From contig JAHEZJ010000018.1 of assembly GCA_023251135.1 (NCBI GenBank), positions 62,534 through 117,170 on the forward strand: 54,637 bases of DNA, in the 5' to 3' direction. The notes under the pieces were generated by a model. The model was not told where the DNA came from. It worked only from the letters and a program-made list of their open reading frames with translations, and did no database searches. Positions 1-9,179 of the stretch are shown here, one piece after another (position 1 is the first letter of the stretch; every line of letters starts with the position of its first letter). Both the position numbers and the translations under genes were made by a program. This stretch comes from Flavobacterium sp. GTDB taxonomy: Bacteria > Bacteroidota > Bacteroidia > Flavobacteriales > Flavobacteriaceae.

Positions 1-441
1 ATTTTAGAGGGTGGAAAAGGAGATATCATGATCCCAACCGCACATATAAACGAAGGAACGGCTGATAATTATTTCTTTGAAAACGAATTAACCGGAGCTA
101 TGTTTGAAGGCAACGACATTGCTGTTTTTGAAGGAGCTATGGTTACAGTTTTAGGAACATCATTGCAAAATAGAGATTTATTGAAATTTTTCCATGAGTC
201 TACCTGGGGCGTAATTGGTCTTGAAATGGAAGGTTCTTATTATCAGAAAGCGATTCAGTCTGCCTCTAAAATCAGAAAAAGTGTACCGCATGATATTAAG
301 GTTCGTTATGCTTATTATGCATCAGATAATCCATTGGAAACAGGTAGCACCTTAGCTTCAGGTGGATTAGGTACGACTGGTGTAAAACCAACTTATTTGA
401 TTACCATTAAAATTTTAGAACAGATTTTCAACGTAAAATAA
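1..441 (+). CDS. Conserved hypothetical protein, C-terminal part (5' end outside window)
   Basis: The reading frame is open from the first base of the window (ILEGGKGDIMIPTAHINEG...), so the ATG at 28 is internal and this is the last ~146 residues of a longer protein. The segment GLEMEGSYY recalls the MEME-type substrate loop of nucleoside phosphorylases, and the tail is rich in Gly/Thr (SGGLGTTGVKPTY). I think it belongs to an uncharacterised Bacteroidota family (possibly DUF6909), but this is from memory. No enzymatic role can be assigned. It ends 8 nt before the next gene, so the two are probably cotranscribed. Confidence 0.6.
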   Translation: MLEGGKGDIMIPTAHINEGTADNYFFENELTGAMFEGNDIAVFEGAMVTVLGTSLQNRDLLKFFHESTWGVIGLEMEGSYYQKAIQSASKIRKSVPHDIKVRYAYYASDNPLETGSTLASGGLGTTGVKPTYLITIKILEQIFNVK

Positions 442-449
442 TTCCATAA

Positions 450-1433
450 ATGAGTACAAAAGTACCCCAAAACAATGACGATCAGGAAATTGATTTAGCT
501 GTGATTTCAAAAAAAATCAATAATTTTTTTCAAGGAATCAATGCTTCTATTTTCAGGGGAATCCAGTTTTTTATTCGAAATTGGATCATTGTTTTAATTT
601 TAGTTTTTACAGGATTTGGTTTGGGAGTGTTTTTAGACAGTACTCAAAAAAGCTATGAACACGAAATTATTGTGGCTCCAAACTTTCAGAGTACGGATTA
701 TTTGTACGCAAAAATTGATCTAATTAATTCAAAAATTAAAGAACATGATACGCTTTTTTTGAAAGAAACCGTTGGAATTCAACAGCCAAGAAATCTAAGA
801 ATCATAGAAGCGAAACCAATTGCAGATGTTTATAATTTTATTAAAAACAGACCTGAAAACTTTGAATTAATAAAGTTGATGGCCGAAGATGGTGACATCA
901 AAAAAGTACTGGAAGACAATGTGACGAGTAAGAACTATACTTTTCAGACTATTTTATTAGTAACGAAAAGAAAATCATCAGAAGAAAAGTTAATTAAGCC
1001 ACTTTTAAATTATTTAAACTCATCGGATTACTATTCCAAAATTCAGAAAGAAGAATATAAAAATGTTCAGTTAAAAATGAAGCAAAATGACTCTATCATT
1101 AAACAGATTGATGGGGTTTTAAGTAATTTTTCGAGTGCGACAAACAATGCGCATAAAAATGATAAAATGCTGTATTACAATGAAAACACACAATTAAGTG
1201 ATATTATAAAAACTAAGAATGATTTAATTAATGAACAGGCAATTCATAGAATTGAATTGATTGGTTTTGATAAAATTATAAAAGAAAGCAGTATTATCTT
1301 AAATAAGGAATTTGTCAAATACGCTGAAAATAGTTTGAAATTTATAATACCGGTTTTATTTGTTATGCTATTCGGATTTCTAAATCTTTTCAAGGCTTTT
1401 TATAATAAACAAAAAGAGTTAACAGTTTTATAA
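450..1433 (+). CDS. Wzz-like polysaccharide chain-length regulator (two-TM protein)
   Basis: This 327-residue protein has a cytoplasmic N-terminal tail, one membrane segment at about residues 44-62, a long polar and partly coiled middle region, and a second membrane segment at about 297-316 followed by a short basic tail. That N-in/C-in two-helix layout is the hallmark of polysaccharide co-polymerases (Wzz), which set the length of O-antigen or capsule chains in the inner membrane. No strong family motif is visible, so the call rests on topology and on the glycan cluster just downstream. The ATG at 450 follows the previous stop by 8 nt. Confidence 0.55.
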   Translation: MSTKVPQNNDDQEIDLAVISKKINNFFQGINASIFRGIQFFIRNWIIVLILVFTGFGLGVFLDSTQKSYEHEIIVAPNFQSTDYLYAKIDLINSKIKEHDTLFLKETVGIQQPRNLRIIEAKPIADVYNFIKNRPENFELIKLMAEDGDIKKVLEDNVTSKNYTFQTILLVTKRKSSEEKLIKPLLNYLNSSDYYSKIQKEEYKNVQLKMKQNDSIIKQIDGVLSNFSSATNNAHKNDKMLYYNENTQLSDIIKTKNDLINEQAIHRIELIGFDKIIKESSIILNKEFVKYAENSLKFIIPVLFVMLFGFLNLFKAFYNKQKELTVL

Positions 1434-1454
1434 TAGTGATAGTTGAATATTCGG

Positions 1455-1484
1455 TTGTTAAAATACTAAAAATTTATATTTTTG
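1455..1484 (+). promoter_or_regulatory. Bacteroidota-type promoter upstream of the lipoprotein gene
   Basis: The box TATTTTTG at 1477-1484 matches the -7 consensus TAnnTTTG. A TTG at 1455-1457 sits 19 nt upstream, which fits the -33 element spacing. The box covers the TTG codon at 1482, which argues that translation starts at the ATG at 1500. Confidence 0.55.
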
Positions 1485-1499
1485 TTTAAAAAACATACA

Positions 1500-2036
1500 A
1501 TGAAAAAACAGTTAATTTTTATAAATTTAGTTTTGTTAACTTTTTTTATAGGATGTAAAAATAAAGAAGAAGTTGCACCAGTGGAGGAAGTTAAAGCCAA
1601 TACATTTGATGTAATTGTTGATTTACAAATACAAAAAGATGATGAATTAATTCTCTTTTACAAGGATCCTTCTATTGCCTATTTTGATGATAAAAATACG
1701 GTTTATAATGGTGTAAAAGGAAATATCGAACCACAATCGCTTACTTTCAGTGTTCCGGAAGGAGTTTTACCAAATGATATTCGCTTTGATATTAGTTCAA
1801 AGAAAGATCAAGATCCAATAACAATTAATGCAATAACTTTAAGTTTTGAGGGAAGAACGTTTAAAATTTTGAAAGGAGATATTTTAAAATATTTTACACC
1901 AAATGAATTTATAAAATTTGATGAGGCCACAGGAATAGTAACGTTTATCAAAAATGGCGAAAATTTTGACCCGTATTTTTTAACAAAACCGGCAATTTAT
2001 CCTGAAATCGAAAAAGTAAGAGGAGCTCAATTGTAG
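1500..2036 (+). CDS. Small lipoprotein of unknown function
   Basis: Starting at the ATG at 1500 gives a 178-residue protein with a classic lipoprotein signal: MKKQ, a hydrophobic stretch, and a lipobox ending FFIGC at about residue 19. The mature part is acidic and beta-rich with no recognised domain. An in-frame TTG at 1482 would extend it by six residues, but that codon lies inside a promoter -7 box and the extension would spoil the signal peptide, so I reject it. The gene has its own promoter and is closed by a terminator at 2061, so it is probably a single-gene unit between the Wzz-like gene and the glycan operon. Its location is likely the periplasmic side of the membrane or the outer membrane. 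Confidence 0.7.
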   Translation: MKKQLIFINLVLLTFFIGCKNKEEVAPVEEVKANTFDVIVDLQIQKDDELILFYKDPSIAYFDDKNTVYNGVKGNIEPQSLTFSVPEGVLPNDIRFDISSKKDQDPITINAITLSFEGRTFKILKGDILKYFTPNEFIKFDEATGIVTFIKNGENFDPYFLTKPAIYPEIEKVRGAQL

Positions 2037-2060
2037 TTTTTTTTAATAATATTAATTTTT

Positions 2061-2094
2061 AAGGCTGTTCCTTTTCAGGTATAGCCTTCTTTTT
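2061..2094 (+). terminator. Rho-independent terminator after the lipoprotein gene
   Basis: Arms AAGGCTGT (2061-2068) and ATAGCCTT (2081-2088) pair over 8 bp with one G-T pair, and are followed by CTTTTT. It separates the lipoprotein gene from the polysaccharide operon. Confidence 0.75.
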
Positions 2095-2113
2095 ATAATA
2101 ATACGACTAAACA

Positions 2114-3394
2114 TTGAAGCTAATTTTTGATATATTCCATCGATATAAAAAGCACAAAATTTTAGCTTCAAATTTCGTGTATCTTTCTTTGCTTCAAGGT
2201 TTAAATTTGCTTTTACCCTTAATCACCTTTCCTTATCTAATTCGGGTATTAGGTGTTGAGTATTTCGGATTACTATCATTTTCTTTTGCATTCGTTACTT
2301 ATTTTCAAATCGTTACCGATTACGGCTTTAATGCTACGGGAACGCGGGATATTTCATTGGTTGTTGATGATTACGAAAAGCAAAATCTGGTTTTTAACCA
2401 AATTATGTCAGCAAAACTATTTTTAGTGGTTGTAAGTTTTGTTGTAATGATGGCACTTGTATTTTCATTCAAAATTTTCAGAACTTATTGGATTATCTAT
2501 TTCTTTTCATTTGGTTCCATTTTTGGTCAGGCAATTTTTCCTGTTTGGTATTTTCAGGGAATTCAGAAGATGAAATACATTACTTATCTCAACCTGGCCA
2601 CCAAATTAATTTTTACATTGGCTCTTTTTATTTTTGTTAGAGAAAAGGCCGATTTTTATCTGGTTCCTGTTTTTAACGCCTTAGGGTTTATATTTGCAGG
2701 TATTTTTGCTTTGTTTTATATACGGAAGGATTTTAACATTAGATTCAAAATGCAGCCTTTAAGCGGTATAATAGAACAACTTCAAAAATCGAAATATGTG
2801 TTTTTATCGGAACTTAAAATTTCCTTATTTACAAATACAAACACTTTGATTTTAGGAATTCTGGCGGGAAATCATGCTGTAGGGTATTTTTCTGCAGCTG
2901 AAAAACTCGCAAGGGCAATAGGTAATTTTCAAACTCCAATTTCAAACACAATTTTTCCATATCTCTCAAAGGAAATGACTGTAGATAAGTTAAAAACAAT
3001 TCAAAAAATAAAGAAAATAACACTATTTGGAGCCATCTTGTTTTCTCTAATTATAATGGTATGTTTTTGTTTTGCAGAACAAATCATAGAAATTATTTAC
3101 GGTAGGCAAATGTTTGCAGCAGTACTTATATTCAGAATTGTAATTCTTATACCTTTGTTATCCTTTTTAGATACTATGTTTGGGAAACAAATTCTTCTAA
3201 ACTTAGGAAAAGATAAATTGTATTTTCGGGTTATATTGTTTGCAACAATTTTAAACTTGGGTATTAATTTTATTTTAACCCAATTTTACCAAGAAATAGG
3301 TACAGCTATTTCATTGTTGATTACGCAAATTTTTATAGTTTTCGGTATGTGGTTTTATGCAAAAAAAGAGATTAATAAAATCATGTTAAAGTAA
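2114..3394 (+). CDS. wzx: Wzx-type polysaccharide flippase (MOP/PST family)
   Basis: The 426-residue protein is almost entirely made of hydrophobic helices (about 12) and has the N-terminal signature of O-antigen flippases: YLSLLQGLNLLLPLITFPYL followed by RVLGVEYFGLLSF. Flippases of this family move undecaprenyl-linked oligosaccharide units across the inner membrane. The start must be the TTG at 2114: an in-frame stop lies two codons upstream and the next Met is deep in the protein. It opens a plus-strand operon with two Wzy/WaaL-like proteins and three glycosyltransferases, which supports a Wzx/Wzy-dependent pathway. No clear -7 box precedes it. Confidence 0.88.
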   Translation: MKLIFDIFHRYKKHKILASNFVYLSLLQGLNLLLPLITFPYLIRVLGVEYFGLLSFSFAFVTYFQIVTDYGFNATGTRDISLVVDDYEKQNLVFNQIMSAKLFLVVVSFVVMMALVFSFKIFRTYWIIYFFSFGSIFGQAIFPVWYFQGIQKMKYITYLNLATKLIFTLALFIFVREKADFYLVPVFNALGFIFAGIFALFYIRKDFNIRFKMQPLSGIIEQLQKSKYVFLSELKISLFTNTNTLILGILAGNHAVGYFSAAEKLARAIGNFQTPISNTIFPYLSKEMTVDKLKTIQKIKKITLFGAILFSLIIMVCFCFAEQIIEIIYGRQMFAAVLIFRIVILIPLLSFLDTMFGKQILLNLGKDKLYFRVILFATILNLGINFILTQFYQEIGTAISLLITQIFIVFGMWFYAKKEINKIMLK

Positions 3395-3400
3395 ATCAAT

Positions 3401-4477
3401 ATGACACAAATAAAAGTTAGCGTGATTATTCCGGTTTATAATGCAGAATTTTTTTTGCATGATTGCGTTAAATCATTGACAAACCAGACATTGCAGGAAT
3501 GTGAATTTATTTTTATAAACGACGGTTCATTTGATAGGAGTCTGGAAATAATTGAAAGCTATCAGGTATTTGATAAAAGAATTCGAATTATTAATCAGGA
3601 AAATGCCGGGCGAAGTATAGCTAGAAATGTTGGAATACTTGAAGCAAAAGGGAAATATATTGGTTTTATAGATTCTGATGATTTTGTTGCAGATGAAATG
3701 TTTGAGACTTTATACGATAGAGTAAGTAAAGAGAACACAGATTTGGTTGTTTCTAATTTTTTTTTAGGAAGGGATAAAAAATACGTTCTTAAAAAAGAAA
3801 TATTTCCAACAGATATAATATATTATCAAGAGTACATTCGGCAAAATATTATTTCAAATCTATTAGAAAGAGAAGATCTTTTTTCAGTTTGGAATAAATT
3901 GTACAAAAGAGACCTTATTTTAAATCATAAGGTTACTTTTCCAAGTATTTATGAGGAAGATCAATTGTTTAATTTATTGGCATTTAATGCGGCCTCAAAT
4001 GTTCTTTTTATAGATTATTCAGGTTATTTCTATAGAGAAGTTTTTAATGGAGTTTCTAAGAATTTGTTTAAAGTTGATTACTTTGAAATAGCGCGTCAAA
4101 AACTTCATTTAAATTATAAAGAAAGATGTAATCTAAGTCTTTCTGAAGAAGAAATTAATAGATTAAAAGCAGTTCGATTTGTTCAGAAAGTTTTTTATTT
4201 GATATTTAAGTATGCAATTCTAAACGTTTCATTTAAAGAGAAATTTGAAAAAATAAAAAGCATAGCTTTTGATCCTGAAGTTATTAATGTTTCAAAGAAA
4301 TATTCTAAGGATATTCTAAAAAACCAGGGAGTGTTTGAATCATTAGTTTTGAAAAGTATAAAAAACAAATCTGCGGCTGGTTTGTATTTATTAGTTTTGG
4401 CAGTTAAATTTGTTTATCACCCCAAAATCTCAGAGGTTGTTCGAAGTATGAATAACCTTAAAATCAGTAAAACTTAA
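3401..4477 (+). CDS. Glycosyltransferase family 2
   Basis: A GT-A fold transferase of 358 residues. The N-terminus VSVIIPVYNAE (6-16), the nucleotide-binding NDGS (40-43), the NAGRSIARN segment (68-76) and the metal-binding DSDD (91-94) are all intact. It should add one sugar from a nucleotide-activated donor to the lipid-linked repeat unit on the cytoplasmic face. The EEDQ at about residue 186 fits the acceptor-side catalytic acid region. It begins 6 nt after the flippase gene. Donor and linkage cannot be read from the sequence. Confidence 0.9.
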   Translation: MTQIKVSVIIPVYNAEFFLHDCVKSLTNQTLQECEFIFINDGSFDRSLEIIESYQVFDKRIRIINQENAGRSIARNVGILEAKGKYIGFIDSDDFVADEMFETLYDRVSKENTDLVVSNFFLGRDKKYVLKKEIFPTDIIYYQEYIRQNIISNLLEREDLFSVWNKLYKRDLILNHKVTFPSIYEEDQLFNLLAFNAASNVLFIDYSGYFYREVFNGVSKNLFKVDYFEIARQKLHLNYKERCNLSLSEEEINRLKAVRFVQKVFYLIFKYAILNVSFKEKFEKIKSIAFDPEVINVSKKYSKDILKNQGVFESLVLKSIKNKSAAGLYLLVLAVKFVYHPKISEVVRSMNNLKISKT

Positions 4478-4482
4478 AAATA

Positions 4483-5865
4483 TTGCTTAGAAAATTATAT
4501 ACAATATTATTCTTTTTAGGACTCTTCTTTTTTCCTTTCAATAATTATGAAGGGATTCCTTTGCTGGGCGAATTTAAAAGCGAAGCTGGAGCTCTTTTTT
4601 TAATAGTAGGGTTTCTGGTTTTATGCTTTGACGTTGCCTTTTCCAGAAAAATTTATATCCCCTATAAAAGCCTTATTTTTCAGTTAATAGTCTTTTTTCT
4701 AATTTGGTGTTTGATTACTACATTATTGAACATAAATACTGTTTCATCCAATTACTTTAAACAAACAGGAGGTATAAACAGGTTTGTACGACAATATTTC
4801 GCTTTATTATTATCAAGTCTGGTGTTCTTAACATTGTACGTAAATGTTTTGGTAAAAATGGAGCTGAAAGAAATTCTCTTTAAAATAAGGAAAATTTTTC
4901 TTTGGTCTTTGATAGTAGCTTCAGTATATGGTTTTTTCGAAATTTTAATTTCCGCATTCGGGTATCATTTTTTTTACAAATTTCTGGAGATATTCAATTA
5001 TTTCCCATTTTTAGAAGTCAATCTTTTTCCGCAAGAAAGAATTTCATCAATATCCTATGAGCCGCCATTTTTAGCCATTTATCTTATTACAATTTCTGGA
5101 TGGATGTTTAGCTATATTATTACCAGTAATAGTCCATGGAGGTTTTTGCCTACGATTTCGATCTTAGTTTTAACATATTTTTCGGGATCCCGAACAGGAC
5201 TTGTTGTGATTTTTATTCAATTGATTATTTTTTCTGTTTTTCTATATAAAGACCAAAGATTTAAGAAATATATCACAAATTTTATAATTGGATTTTCTCT
5301 TATTTTTAGTGTATTGCTAGTTCTAAACGGAGAAAAAGTACTTAAATCTGTTGCTGAAAAAGTAGATTCTTTAGATTTTGAAAAGAATCTTACCAAAAGT
5401 GTTTCCAATCAATCGCGATTCGGAATGCAATATGCTTCTGTACAGGTGTTTTTAGAAAATCCGATTATAGGTGTTGGATTTGGTCAGCAAACATATCATA
5501 ACAGAACACATTACCCAACATGGGCAACACGAAATAATTATGAGTTCAAATTATTTTATAAGAATAAAAAAGAAAGAGCATTTCCTCCTGGATATAATAT
5601 TTATACCCGTTTGTTGGCAGAGACAGGATTAGTTGGAATTATATTGTTTTTAATGATACTTTGTTTTTCGATTAATGAAATACGACTACTAATGAAAACT
5701 ACCAAAGGAGAAGAAAGGGTACTTTTAATGATTCTTTTTATTTCTCTTTCAGGGTTGTATATAAATTGGCTTCAAATTGATACTTTTAGAATGTATGGTA
5801 TTTGGTTAGGTTTGGCTATTTTAATTCGAATGAGGAAAAAATCAATTTTAGCGGAAAATGAATAA
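4483..5865 (+). CDS. O-antigen polymerase/ligase-like membrane protein (Wzy/WaaL superfamily)
   Basis: This 460-residue protein has roughly ten to twelve hydrophobic helices. It carries the features of the O-antigen ligase/polymerase domain: a central GSRTGLVV helix start and a large periplasmic loop with NPIIGVGFGQQTYHNR, ending in helices with LAETGLVGIIL. Such proteins join sugar repeat units on the periplasmic side. The start is a TTG at 4483, 5 nt after the upstream stop. A second protein of the same superfamily is encoded at 6649, so one may be the polymerase and the other a ligase or a second polymerase. Confidence 0.8.
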   Translation: MLRKLYTILFFLGLFFFPFNNYEGIPLLGEFKSEAGALFLIVGFLVLCFDVAFSRKIYIPYKSLIFQLIVFFLIWCLITTLLNINTVSSNYFKQTGGINRFVRQYFALLLSSLVFLTLYVNVLVKMELKEILFKIRKIFLWSLIVASVYGFFEILISAFGYHFFYKFLEIFNYFPFLEVNLFPQERISSISYEPPFLAIYLITISGWMFSYIITSNSPWRFLPTISILVLTYFSGSRTGLVVIFIQLIIFSVFLYKDQRFKKYITNFIIGFSLIFSVLLVLNGEKVLKSVAEKVDSLDFEKNLTKSVSNQSRFGMQYASVQVFLENPIIGVGFGQQTYHNRTHYPTWATRNNYEFKLFYKNKKERAFPPGYNIYTRLLAETGLVGIILFLMILCFSINEIRLLMKTTKGEERVLLMILFISLSGLYINWLQIDTFRMYGIWLGLAILIRMRKKSILAENE

Positions 5866-6652
5866 GATTGTACTTTTGATTCCATATTATAATAATTCTG
5901 AAGGTTTAATAAAATCGTTGAATTCGATTGAACCTGATGAAGAATTAGACATTATTATTGTAGATGACGGAAGTAAAAATAAATTTGATGAGGTAATACT
6001 TCAAAGTAGTTTCAAAGCAAAAGGAACTCTTTATTTTGAATATCTGGAGCAAAATCAGGGAATTGAGTTTGCATTAAACCACGGTCTTAAAATTAGTGTT
6101 GCAAAGAGGTATAAATATACAGCAAGATTGGATTGTGGAGATGTTTGTTTAGGAAGGAGATTTGCTATTCAGGCTGCATTTTTAGATCAAAATCCCGAAA
6201 TAAAAATAGTAGGCTCAAACGTATTGGCAGTGGATAGTAATGATAATTATTTGTATGCGATCAATTTACCATTAGAAGACAAGGACATAAAAAACAAGAT
6301 GTATTTTAATTCGATGTTGATTCATCCGGCAATATTATTTACTACATCAATTATAGACACAATAGGCTTTTATTCGATAAAACATAAATCAGCAGAGGAC
6401 TATGCGTTCTTTTTTGCTATTTCAAAAAAGTTTAAAATGGCTAATATTGGTCAATATCTAACTCAAATTGAAATTAATGAAAATGGTATTTCAATTCAAA
6501 AAAGAAAACAACAGGTTAAAGCGAGAATACAAATTATAAAGGAAAATTTTTATATTGGATTTTATCCGATATATGGGCTTGTCAGAAATTATATATTACT
6601 AATTATGCCTTATACTATAATTTTAGCAATTAAAAAAAGAATTAAAAGATGA
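5858..6652 (+). CDS. Glycosyltransferase family 2
   Basis: A short (264 residue) GT-A transferase. Visible elements are KIVLLIPYYNNSEG at the N-terminus, IIIVDDGS (32-39), and RLDCGDV (90-96), in which the usual DxD is represented by DCGD, as in many GT2 members using this variant. A HPAILF segment and SAEDYAFF supply the acceptor-side region. The C-terminal 40 residues are hydrophobic and basic, suggesting membrane association. It overlaps the preceding gene by 8 nt and the next by 4 nt (ATGA), indicating translational coupling. Confidence 0.85.
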   Translation: MNKIVLLIPYYNNSEGLIKSLNSIEPDEELDIIIVDDGSKNKFDEVILQSSFKAKGTLYFEYLEQNQGIEFALNHGLKISVAKRYKYTARLDCGDVCLGRRFAIQAAFLDQNPEIKIVGSNVLAVDSNDNYLYAINLPLEDKDIKNKMYFNSMLIHPAILFTTSIIDTIGFYSIKHKSAEDYAFFFAISKKFKMANIGQYLTQIEINENGISIQKRKQQVKARIQIIKENFYIGFYPIYGLVRNYILLIMPYTIILAIKKRIKR

Positions 6653-7857
6653 GAGTTAGAGATCTAATTAAAGAAAAAGGCTTTGAGTATCTCATTTATG
6701 CATTATTGCTTTCATTGTTTTTTTCAAAGGCAATACCTAATATTATCCTGGCAATTTTGTCTATTTGGACAATTATTGATTGCAGAAATAATAAAGGTTT
6801 AGGATTAAATTTTACCTTTTCATCAAGAACTATTTTATTGGTTTTATTGGGGTTTCTTACTGTAAAATCGGTTTTTTTTGGTACCATATTGTACGATTTT
6901 AAAGTTTACAAAGGCTTCTTTTTATTGTTTTGGTTAACAGTTGTCCTGAAAAAAGTTACTGATTTTAATTCCTTGAAGGGAGTAATTTTGTGGGGGATAA
7001 ATAGTGCAATTTTATGTTCTGTATTTTTAGTTAGTTTATTTTTTTTGAAACACCATACATTACCTTTTTCAAATACAGCAGAAGTAAATGAATTATTACT
7101 TCTGGAGCGGCCTTATATAGGTTTTATAGCTGTAGTAGGTTTTTTATTAGCTATTGAAAAGGCGTTTATTTCAATAAGGGGTAAATACTTTTGGATAATC
7201 AATGCAGTGTTATTGTTTTTATTTATAATTTTAATTTCGGCGAGAATTTCTATTATAACATTGTTTTTAGTGGCAATAATCTATTTATTTTTTTATGCTA
7301 AAATTAGCTTGTTAAAAAAGGTAGTTTTTCTTATTTCGTTTATCGTTTTCTTCGGATTGATTGTAGTAACAAATAAAAATATTTCTGAACGTTTTTTTGT
7401 AAAAAACAATCTAGAAGAATCACTTAAAGTAGCATCTGATTACGAACCAAGAATTGTAATTTGGAATTGTGCTTTTTCAATGACACAAAAAAGCGATTTT
7501 AATTCTTTAATTGGATTCGATGGGTATGGCACAATCTCAGATAATTTTTTAGATTGTTATAGCAGTACAATTGAAAATGTATCTAAAAAAGATTATTTTC
7601 TATCAGAAAAATTCAACTCCCACAATCAGTTTATTGATTTATATTTAATAGGAGGTTTAATAGGATTTGGGCTATTTGTTGCTTTTTTTATTAAATTATT
7701 TAGTGAAGTAAGAGAAAATTTTTTTCAAACGGCTATTGTAACAGCATTTTTATTATTCTTTTGCGTTGAGAATATATTTTACAGACAATTTGGATGTTAC
7801 CTTGTGGGGATATTTATTTTAACTTTATCCCATGTTAAGAACAAAATAAATGAGTAA
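6649..7857 (+). CDS. O-antigen ligase/polymerase-like membrane protein
   Basis: This 402-residue polytopic protein has about ten hydrophobic helices. The segments ERPYIGFIAVVGF, SARISIITLF and the long soluble loop ending in NSHNQFIDLYLIGGLIGFG are typical of the Wzy/WaaL superfamily; the NSHNQ/IGGLIG part resembles the conserved periplasmic motif of O-antigen ligases (WaaL). It could attach the finished glycan to lipid A core or another acceptor, or polymerise repeats. Sequence alone cannot separate these roles. It overlaps both neighbours (ATGA upstream, 8 nt downstream). Confidence 0.78.
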   Translation: MRVRDLIKEKGFEYLIYALLLSLFFSKAIPNIILAILSIWTIIDCRNNKGLGLNFTFSSRTILLVLLGFLTVKSVFFGTILYDFKVYKGFFLLFWLTVVLKKVTDFNSLKGVILWGINSAILCSVFLVSLFFLKHHTLPFSNTAEVNELLLLERPYIGFIAVVGFLLAIEKAFISIRGKYFWIINAVLLFLFIILISARISIITLFLVAIIYLFFYAKISLLKKVVFLISFIVFFGLIVVTNKNISERFFVKNNLEESLKVASDYEPRIVIWNCAFSMTQKSDFNSLIGFDGYGTISDNFLDCYSSTIENVSKKDYFLSEKFNSHNQFIDLYLIGGLIGFGLFVAFFIKLFSEVRENFFQTAIVTAFLLFFCVENIFYRQFGCYLVGIFILTLSHVKNKINE

Positions 7858-8974
7858 GATTAAAATTGCACATATTTTGCATTCCGTTGGAGGTGTAGAT
7901 GTTTCATTGCGACAAATACTTCAAAATATCAATACATTAGAGTTTGAAAGTATTGTTATACACGGAGATTCTGATACTCAGGCCTTATTTCAGGACAAGA
8001 ATTTTGAATCAATCGTAGAATTTAAGGTACCCATTCATCGTGAAATTTCGATCAAAAATGATTTTTTAGCGATAAGAAAAGCATTAAAAATTATTCGGAA
8101 AGAACGACCAGATTTAATACATTCACACAGTACAAAGGGTGGTGTTATTGCAAGGGTTATTGGTTTTTTAACTGGTATAAAAGTTCTCCATACACCACAG
8201 GCTTTTTCCTATTTGTGCACAGACAAAAAAATAAAAAAAACTGCTTTTCTATTAATTGAAAAATTACTTTCGAAAGGAAATTCAGTTTTGCTGGCTTCTT
8301 CAGAATCAGAATTGCAAAGGGCAATTGAAGAGGTAGGTTATGCTAGATCTAAAACGGCACTTTTTAATAATGCTATAACACCTATTGATAAAGTTTTTAG
8401 ACTTTCTATACCAAAAACCTGGCCCGACAAGTACCTCTGTAGTGTAGGAAGACCATGTTATCAAAAAAACACTGAAGAATTGATACGTGTTTTATATGAA
8501 GTTAACAAAACAGAAGACATACATTTGGTTTTAGTTGGTGTTGGACATCATGCAGATCAATTGGAAATGGTTGAAAATTTGGTATTAAAACTAAACTTAA
8601 AAGATAAAATAACGATTCTGAATTGGACTTCAAGAGAAGATGTATTACATATTACCAGTAAATCAAAATTGTATGTTTCAACATCGAGGTATGAAGGCCT
8701 GCCTTATGCAATTATTGAAAGTCTGGCATTATCTATTCCAAATGTCGTTTCGGATTGTGATGGAAATCGTGATTTAATAAAGAATGACTTTAATGGATTT
8801 TGTATCAAAAATAATGATACTAAAGAATTTAGCCAAAAAATAATTAAGTTGTTAAGAGAAGAAAGTTTGCATAATCAATTTTCGAGAAATGCAAAAGACA
8901 CATTTTTAAAACATCACAACATTGGTGAAAAAATAAAGGATCTTGAATCTATTTATAAAAAAGAGTTAGAATAA
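7850..8974 (+). CDS. Glycosyltransferase family 4 (GT-B fold)
   Basis: A 374-residue retaining-type GT-B transferase. The N-terminal half has HILHSVGGVDVSLRQI and the HSHSTKGG motif. The C-terminal half has SVGRPCYQKNTEELI and the donor-binding EGLPYAIIE (E-x7-E), followed by ALSIPNVVSDCDGNRDLI. It is the last gene of the compact glycan operon, overlapping the upstream gene by 8 nt, and is followed by about 205 nt without a clear terminator. The sugar donor is unknown. Confidence 0.88.
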   Translation: MSKIKIAHILHSVGGVDVSLRQILQNINTLEFESIVIHGDSDTQALFQDKNFESIVEFKVPIHREISIKNDFLAIRKALKIIRKERPDLIHSHSTKGGVIARVIGFLTGIKVLHTPQAFSYLCTDKKIKKTAFLLIEKLLSKGNSVLLASSESELQRAIEEVGYARSKTALFNNAITPIDKVFRLSIPKTWPDKYLCSVGRPCYQKNTEELIRVLYEVNKTEDIHLVLVGVGHHADQLEMVENLVLKLNLKDKITILNWTSREDVLHITSKSKLYVSTSRYEGLPYAIIESLALSIPNVVSDCDGNRDLIKNDFNGFCIKNNDTKEFSQKIIKLLREESLHNQFSRNAKDTFLKHHNIGEKIKDLESIYKKELE

Positions 8975-9179
8975 TGTAGTAAATAATAGCTGGAAGATTT
9001 TTTGGATTGGATGCTTGTGATCATTTTAAATGTTTTTATAAAACAGATAAGAGTTGTTGATAAGGGGTTAATTACTTATGATAGAAGCGTATAAAAATTT
9101 GCTACAAATCTTTTGATAATTGTTCTTTTTTAGTAAAATTTTTCTTATAATTGTAAAAAAATAACATCAGTTTTATATT

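Noticed and set aside
1482-1499. TTG start extending the lipoprotein by six residues
   Set aside because: The TTG is within the -7 box TATTTTTG and the extension would precede a standard lipoprotein signal.
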